Assembly: GCA_947396885.1 (NCBI GenBank)
Contig: OX377205.1
Span: 69,350,969 to 69,414,968 of the forward strand
Reading direction: 5' to 3'
Source: Heligmosomoides polygyrus polygyrus
Taxonomy: Eukaryota > Nematoda > Chromadorea > Rhabditida > Heligmosomidae
Length of the DNA: 64,000 nucleotides
This document shows positions 60,201 through 64,000 of this stretch, one piece after another. Under the pieces are notes generated by a model. The model did not search any database and was not told the origin of the DNA. It saw only the letters and a program-made list of their open reading frames with translations. Position numbers and translations under genes: made by a program. Numbering within the stretch: the stretch's first letter is position 1; each line of letters starts with the position of its first letter.

Positions 60201-62107
60201 GACAATGCTCGCCCCCAAGTACACGAATGACGTTGCAGAAATTGAATGAGCTGAGCATTGAAACTCTACCACATCCTCCGTTTTCTCCCGACCTTTCCCC
60301 AACAGACTACCATTTCTTCAAGCATCTTGGCGACTTCTTGGTAGGGAAAATATTCAAATACCAACAGGATGCCGAAGGTGCCTTCGAAGATTTCGTCAAT
60401 TCCAGAACTTCTGATTTTTATGCTACTGGGATGAAAAAGCTTGTGTCACGTTGGCAAATATGTGTAGAATCAGAAGGTTTTTATTTCGATTAATATACTT
60501 GCCTACAAGCCGAGATATTAACTGTTTAAATTTACAGTGGTTCAGTGCCATTTATTTCTTTACAACCTAATATTTATTTATTTCTGGCGTGAATTACAAT
60601 CAATCACACGCGTATAATACACTAGCGCAGACAACAAATATAAAAATATGTAACTAAAACCATCTAAAGATCTCTTCGGTTAAAACGCGCTTAAACTGAC
60701 AGACAGACATGTTAAGAAAACCTTCAGATCCGCCTATAAGCAGGTTGAGTTCCTTAAGGTTCCGATAGTTGAGGAAGTTTGACCTAACCTGTGACCTTGG
60801 CACTTGGGATACAATCTAAATCTTCCCTCTCTACTCCTCGTTATCAGGATATCAAAGAACTCCATGCTTTCAATGGAAATTCCCATTGTGGGAATTTTAA
60901 AAAGCATGATCACATCAGCCCTTTTCCTTCTGCTTCGTAGGGAGGGTAAGCCAAGTTGCTTGGCCCTTTCAACTCCGTTTGGTATGTTATCATATCCTAG
61001 CTTGAAGCACCTCATAAATAGTTTACGTGTATAGTTATTTTGAACGCTTTCATGTAATTGGATGTGTTTTTTCAAACAAGGGTTAAAAACGGTTGTGCAA
61101 AACTCCATAATGGGTCTAACATAGCACTTGTATGCACACAGGAGAGCCCGAGGATCATTAGATTTTAAAGTCTTGAACAGGTTATAAGTTCGGTAGTTAG
61201 CTGACATTACAAGGGCTTTGAAACGTAGATCGAATTCCAGATCACCCGATATAAGAATACCTAAGTCTCGAGCCTCCGAAACCTGCCGCATGTCAATGCC
61301 TTTGAGCCTGTAGATTAAAGGTAAAATGGGGCTGACGCCTAGGGTGTACTACAAAGCAATGTGTTTTCTCAACCGCTAAAGGAAGTTCCCTTTCGTCTGC
61401 TCATTTTCAACAAAATCAGTAGCATCTTGAACTTCACTCGAAGCCCCACTTTTATCTACTTCCTTATACATTTTAACATCATCCGCATACATCTTACATT
61501 TGACACCAAACCTTGAAACAAAATCAGGGAGCTGAAACGTGTACAACAGAAACAGCAGGAACAACATCATGAGGTATTCATTCCCTTGATAACTGCGATG
61601 TATCCGCAGTGCAGTTGTGGAATGGCAAGTTGAACAGCTCTCCGTTAGCTCGGACTTTTCTTTCGATGGCCACGCATACGTTATTTGAACGAACTCCTAA
61701 CCCATTACATACATAACGAACACGTCGCGAGGGTTAGATGTTCGTTCAAATAACGTATGTGTGGCCATTGAAAGAGAAGTCCAAGCTAACGGAGAGCTGT
61801 CGAACCTGTATCTATTAGCATTGCATGTGCGGCGTGTTTCAGGTGACAGAGGCTTTTTGCCCATATTTTCACCATATTGAGTCCTTCGAGTTCAATGGCT
61901 GTGGAATGGGTTACACTGAGGAGGATATAGCGCTTGCAAAGGTAGTTACCCTTCTAGCTTCACTCTTTGCTGAGTTGCCTTCGTGGATTCATCTTCGCTG
62001 TTCATCTCTTTGCTGTTCAGAATTTAGTCAAATACTTCCCTGCGGTGAAGACTATAGGACTGCGCGAAGTGTGCTTCGAACCGTTGGTGACATCTGCAAC
62101 ACGGTTG
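48257..62107 (+). CDS. Candidate leucine-rich host gene, four exons, transposon-filled intron
   Basis: Four exon candidates join in phase. 48257-48330 (after GTTCAG; DPEREAECVQSALALWLDSC, then YKTL) ends in phase 2 at CAG|GTGCGC. 48590-48683 (after TTTCAG; CLRIFAFIRLDTNFSFLLKK, then CQFLKHLTLAR) ends in phase 0 at CGG|GTGAGT. 61843-61941 (after TTTCAG; VTEAFCPYFHHIESFEFNGC onward) ends in phase 0 at AAG|GTAGTT. 62021 to about 62107 (after GTTCAG) encodes NLVKYFPAVKTIGLREVCFE. The spacing of leucines and phrases such as CQFLKHLTLA and YFPAVKTIGLREV resemble leucine-rich repeats of F-box/LRR proteins. The 13-kb interval between the second and third exons holds at least eight mobile elements. 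The family is inference, and two independent genes are possible. Confidence 0.42.
49190..49930 (+). mobile_element. RTE LINE, 3' fragment of pol
   Basis: The plus strand in shifting frames shows a LGRRKRAA-like segment, STVLPALTYASET, then KIRWAGHVMRVADTRWRR and GTLGRPPTPWSEFFVKSLNE, which are typical of the C-terminal region of RTE polyproteins. The minus-strand frames here are shadows. The copy is broken by stops. A Tc1-like element starts shortly after it at 49974. Confidence 0.78.
49974..51258 (-). mobile_element. Full-length Tc1/mariner-superfamily element, inactive
   Basis: The inverted termini CAGGGTGCCCAATAATTA (left) and reversed CAGGGTGCGCAAAAATTA (right) are flanked by TA (49972-49973 and 51259-51260). 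It is 1285 bp long and encodes a minus-strand transposase relic. The end sequence CAGGGTGCGYAA is shared with the MITE at 51838-52570, so this element type may have supplied transposase for that MITE. Confidence 0.9.
50080..51120 (-). pseudogene. Tc1/mariner-type transposase, one catalytic Asp lost
   Basis: The N-terminal helix-turn-helix segment starts near 51110 (MAKRNLKRSTVISLHLSG). The middle frame 50724-50335 has the first catalytic Asp in LSDEKVFTLE, then RPAHPASVVVWGTI and KPWAEAHFENNRWCFQQ. The residue after FQQ is Val where relatives have the second catalytic Asp. A later SPDLNPLD carries the third acidic position. A stop follows WCKR and further stops and shifts occur. It is inactive on two independent grounds: the missing Asp and the broken frame. 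Confidence 0.82.
51661..52680 (+). mobile_element. SINE-A copy split by a MITE
   Basis: 51661-51837 carries the SINE-A head and first body half (TTGCTCAGTCGATAGT-type A box, GGTTCTTGCTTCGGGT B-box region, CCTCCGGGTCGAGGAATTGG). 52573-52680 carries the rest (ACCGAATACGCATTCAAG, CGTGGAGGCAGAATGCG) and the tail. The interruption is the element at 51838-52570. The SINE is more diverged than the other copies and therefore older. Confidence 0.85.
51838..52570. mobile_element. 733-bp Tc1/mariner-type MITE with perfect 27-bp termini
   Basis: CAGGGTGCGTAAAAAGTATT followed by GACGCAC (51838-51864) is exactly complementary to 52544-52570. TA lies on both sides (51836-51837 and 52571-52572). It sits inside a SINE-A copy whose two halves flank it. 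No transposase frame is present. Perfect termini suggest recent mobility. Confidence 0.95.
53425..53584. mobile_element. 160-bp MITE in RTE 5' leader
   Basis: The termini GGCCTCTGTTATACTCCCGC (left) and reversed GGCCTATGTTATACTCCCGC (right) are inverted. ATA lies on both sides (53422-53424 and 53585-53587). The ends resemble those of 33840-37749 (TTTTATACTCCCGCC). It either inserted after the RTE or travelled with it. Confidence 0.82.
53641..56401 (+). pseudogene. RTE endonuclease-reverse transcriptase, few lesions
   Basis: Endonuclease: TGVATLNVGTLTGRS, CAVQETRWS (metal-binding Glu), VGIIVSERFRDSIVSVER, VAGDLNGH and SQIDFVLVKD. Reverse transcriptase: MKPGKATGPDDLAADVWKS, NYRPIRLLS, AFLDLEKAFDHVPREVIW, GVHQGSALSPLLFVV and the catalytic box LLYADDVMLA (YADD at 55631-55642). 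The C-terminal region has INGTELARTSVFKYLGS, RIRNDAIRQKF and RWYGHVLRGKED, with a stop at 56399-56401. Several frameshifts (near 53925, 54065, 55195, 55750 and 55995) and in-frame stops break it. All catalytic motifs remain readable. Forward frames starting at 54657, 55097, 55761 and 56048 are pieces of this one pol. Confidence 0.92.
57399..57890 (-). mobile_element. Mariner remnant lacking the catalytic domain
   Basis: The terminus TTAGGTTGTCCGGAAAGTTC starts at 57399. The minus-strand frame 57853-57575 shows the mariner N-terminus: FSFKLGQSAAETARHINQVW, LRSGRPRATLDGELKELVKA. After a one-base shift near 57590 it continues with DALKRLGKVKKLEKWVPYEL. The catalytic domain is absent and the frame runs directly to the terminus, so an internal deletion formed a short derivative. 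The other terminus was not found. Confidence 0.78.
57891..59287. other. Interval without supported gene; poly-G run
   Basis: A poly-G run of 14 occurs at 59223-59236 and a T-rich patch at about 59080-59115. Frames of 60-100 codons near 58.1-58.4 and 59.0-59.2 kb show no motif. Confidence 0.45.
59290..60570 (+). mobile_element. Full-length mariner (Hsmar1/cecropia-like), inactive
   Basis: A 1281-bp element with 28-bp termini (TTAGGTTGTAACGAATTAAA at left; reversed TTAGGTTGTAAAGAAATAAA at right; two mismatches in 28). TA lies on both sides (59288-59289 and 60571-60572). The flanks are TTTATTTA-type sequence on both sides, the 3' tail of the minus-strand CR1 element that continues to the right. 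Confidence 0.95.
59487..60492 (+). pseudogene. Mariner transposase, near-intact with one stop and one frameshift
   Basis: It reads VIRDIYLHEFKLDTTAKEAD, WVPHELSEEQRNRRYEISS, catalytic Asp in TYDEKWIMYDNRRRSAQ (about 59922), KVMVTVWWCSLGIIHHSF, second Asp in LLHDNARPQ (about 60205) and third in SPDLSPTDYHFFKHL (about 60307), with C-terminus FYATGMKKLVSRWQICVES and a stop at 60490-60492. An in-frame TAG at 60115-60117 replaces a residue that is usually Tyr. A frameshift near 60228 separates the last part. The ATG start is lost: the first ATG (59475) is out of frame. The spacing fits the D,D34D mariner group. Only a few changes separate it from an open frame. Confidence 0.92.
60573..61628 (-). 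mobile_element. CR1-like LINE, 3' part (RT end and C-terminal region)
   Basis: Minus strand from 61628 downward: LLFLLYTFQLPDFVSRFG and the catalytic box CKMYADDVKMY (about 61470-61500), then after shifts VSEARDLGILISGDLEFDLR, NLFKTLKSNDPRALLCAYKC, YVRPIMEFCTTVFNPCLKK and GLPSLRSRRKRADVIMLFKI, with the frame ending at 60734. The 3' end near 60585 has a TAAA-type tail that the mariner at 59290-60570 has split. The C-terminal 185 codons are open, so this is a relatively young copy. Confidence 0.88.
61629..61805. repeat. 75-bp inverted repeat made from CR1 coding sequence
   Basis: 61629-61703 and 61731-61805 are inverted copies (GTTGAACAGCTCTCCGTTAG against its complement; CGTATGTGTGGCCAT block), spacer 27 bp. 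The minus-strand reading of the left arm continues the CR1 reverse transcriptase frame (VCVAIERKVRANGEL), so the LINE ends in a foldback of itself. The same kind of structure is present at 24454-24599. Confidence 0.85.
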
Positions 62108-62226
62108 GTTGGCATCAATTAACATATTACAGGGACATATGAAGTAAGAGGCTGCTCAGTTTTAAAAGAAATACGGAGTTAATGGTGGAATGTACACATT
62201 TTTCTGTACGCTTGATGGGCGTTGTA

Positions 62227-63143
62227 TTGGGGGGGGGGCAAAAGTAATGAAACAATTTGAAAAAAATCTTTATCTCTTTATAACTCAATTACAACTCAAC
62301 GATGCTGAGGAATGTATTTGCCATTAAGGGCAACGAACTTGCTGCCATCGCTCAGCCAACTTCCTGATCCCATCCTTTCAGAACTGCCTGGGCTTAGTGT
62401 TGATCAACTACTCGATATGGTTGTCAAGGACTGCTTGGGTTCTTGTGTCCCTTCCGACCAGGAAGTCCTGTAGGCTCAAGAAGTAGTGGTAGTCGCAGAG
62501 GTGTCCGGCGAATACGGTGGGTGAGGCATGTGAACGTAGCTCAGCTGGCCAAGCTTATCCGTGGTTACTTGTTCCCGATGGGGTGCGGCGTTGTCGAAAA
62601 TGAGAACCTTCTTGACGCGCTGCGACTGAATAAGTTCGTGTCGTAGGTCCATCTCTTCTAATTCGTTTACCATGGCCTTGAAGTCCATCATCGTGCGTTT
62701 GTTAAACAGCTTCCACTATACCGGTCCATGGGCGCAGACCGAAAAGCTCTGAAGGTGCTTCTAGCCGTGAACATCTCGCCGAACGAAGGTCGGTAACAAT
62801 TCACCAGGCCTCACCCAGACTCGCTGCTTGGCAGGGTTAAGGTAGAAGACGTACTTCTCATTTTGCGTGAATATTCAGCCCAGGCTGCTCGGGGTTGGGA
62901 ATTGGGCGAGATTTGCGCGACACAGGTCGGCTCGTCAGACTGGGGTTTCGGTATGAGACAGACTGGGGTTTTGGCATGCTTCTGGAAAGGGCGGAAGTTC
63001 TGGAAAGTGGTAACTTCTCAGATGAGCTTTAGTAGGTAGCATACAAACATACAAATACGATAAGCACAAAACCAGACTCCAGCCACGAGATATATGGGCA
63101 CGGCATGGGGTGTCTCATTACTTTTGCCCCCCCCCCCCCCTAA
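62227..63143 (-). mobile_element. Tc1/mariner-superfamily relic with poly-G termini
   Basis: The left end TT followed by about 10 G then CAAAAGTAATGAAAC and the reversed right end TTA, about 14 G then CAAAAGTAATGAGAC are inverted. TA lies on both sides (62225-62226 and 63144-63145). The minus-strand transposase relic includes NPAKQRVWVRPGE, TMMDFKAMVNELEEMD, KVLIFDNAAPHREQ (an Asp-Asn-x-x-P-H catalytic-type motif) and HPPYSPDTSA. The frame is broken many times. The run of G inside both termini is unusual and differs in length between the ends. Confidence 0.82.
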
Positions 63144-63145
63144 TA

Positions 63146-63483
63146 TTTTCGTACATGCTACGGAGTTGGGCAACGTCGTCTGTAGATAGCTATCGTAGAT
63201 GTGCAATTGGTTGAATACTTTTCTCACTTGAAGATGTAGCTACTCTTCCAGATAAACGAAACTGTAGATTTTCCCCCTAGATCATGGAGCCCGTAATACC
63301 TTTTACTGGACCTCCGCAAATAGACAGTCCCTGCTGCTGGTGCCATCGTGTTCGTGAGTCGCAGTGTATACAGTCTACGCCCTACGAATGGTTTATTGGG
63401 GCTTTCCCTCCCGCCTGACACGTCTTCCCTTCCCCTGAACCACTTTGTTTCCCCGAGATTCTAGAGGGTATCTTATGAAATAA
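63146..63483. other. Interval without supported gene
   Basis: Nothing recognisable between the Tc1-like relic and the SINE. Confidence 0.45.
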
Positions 63484-63765
63484 GCGCGTGCAGCACAGTA
63501 GGAATCATGTGCACCCGGTACCAGGTTCTTGGTTGGGATTTCCCGCCCAGGCCACCAAGCCTTCCATACCTCCGGGGTCGGCGAATTGGACCACACTTCT
63601 CTGGGAAGGATAAAGCGCTGACTTGTTCATCGGCTGGCCATCGCAAGTAATTGTATGGCCAGATACCTATTCAAATCGTCTGCACGACATCCATTAGAAC
63701 TAGAATGCCTGGCGCATCCTCAAAGGGACTGAGTAACGCCATCCTTTATTCTTTATCTTCTTAGC
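63484..63765 (+). mobile_element. SINE-A copy
   Basis: Same family as 23327-23625. The head is shortened or diverged (GCGCGTGCAGCACAGTAGG in the A-box region; GGTTCTTGGTTGGGATTTCC in the B-box region). The body (GGATAAAGCGCTGACTTGTT, CATCGGCTGGCCATCGCAAG) is well conserved and the tail is CCTTTATTCTTTATC. No clear target-site duplication was found. Confidence 0.85.
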
Positions 63766-64000
63766 AAATCATGGAGCCGCAGACATTTTTCCCGCCTGTA
63801 TGGCGCGCTTGGAGTAGGAACTCCACCCCGCCATATTAGGTTGTTAGGCGCTCCGCCAGACATACACCACTCCATATACTATTCTCTTGACGGTTCCCGG
63901 CAAACATTTGTAGTGAAACGAAAAGTGTTCTATAAAGAAGGCGGTAACTGATGAACGCCTTGTAATGAACTCCTATTTTGCTATGAATGCTAGAGGAACG

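Overview
The window reads as chromosomal DNA of a clade V (strongylid) nematode, most likely a hookworm or close relative. The evidence is one complete nematode-type beta-tubulin gene with many short introns, two abundant tRNA-derived SINE-like families, RTE and CR1 LINEs, Tc1/mariner relics including a bandit/mariner-type element, and very many inverted-repeat (foldback) elements. Species-level assignment is inference.

Layout. 1-2.4 kb: GC-rich open stretch, a SINE fragment and the upstream region of the tubulin gene. 2.41-8.47 kb (+): ten-exon beta-tubulin gene, 448 codons, fully reconstructable; codons 134, 167, 198 and 200 carry the benzimidazole-susceptible residues. 9.2-11.6 kb: LINE fragments and a complete but dead mariner. 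13-21 kb: RTE-1-like LINE copies arranged head to head around a 200-N gap and a suspicious duplicated segment, followed by RTE and CR1 fragments. 23.3-27.2 kb: two SINEs with 13-bp target-site duplications (TSDs), a decayed CR1, a tRNA-like SINE and a MITE. 29.9-37.75 kb: foldback elements, including a 3.9-kb foldback with >1-kb arms and a TAA duplication that holds at least four nested insertions. 38.4-44.8 kb: a 5'-truncated RTE with a 16-bp TSD, a long palindrome, and inverted-repeat elements whose arms carry tRNA-like modules. 45.1-62.1 kb: short exons with compatible phases (leucine-rich, possibly LRR/F-box type) separated by a 13-kb interval holding an RTE with a 17-bp TSD, a Tc1-like relic, a MITE with perfect 27-bp termini and a mariner inserted in a LINE tail. 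62.2-64 kb: a further Tc1/mariner relic with poly-G termini and a SINE.

Only the tubulin gene is secure host coding sequence. The other host candidates (33.4-33.8 kb; 45.1-45.4 kb; 48.3-62.1 kb; 36.3-36.7 kb minus) rest on open frame plus splice-site signals and are not named. Nearly everything else is mobile DNA, and its nesting order can be read from TSDs. The most unusual signal is the repeated association of tRNA-like (A-box/B-box) modules with the arms of large inverted-repeat elements.
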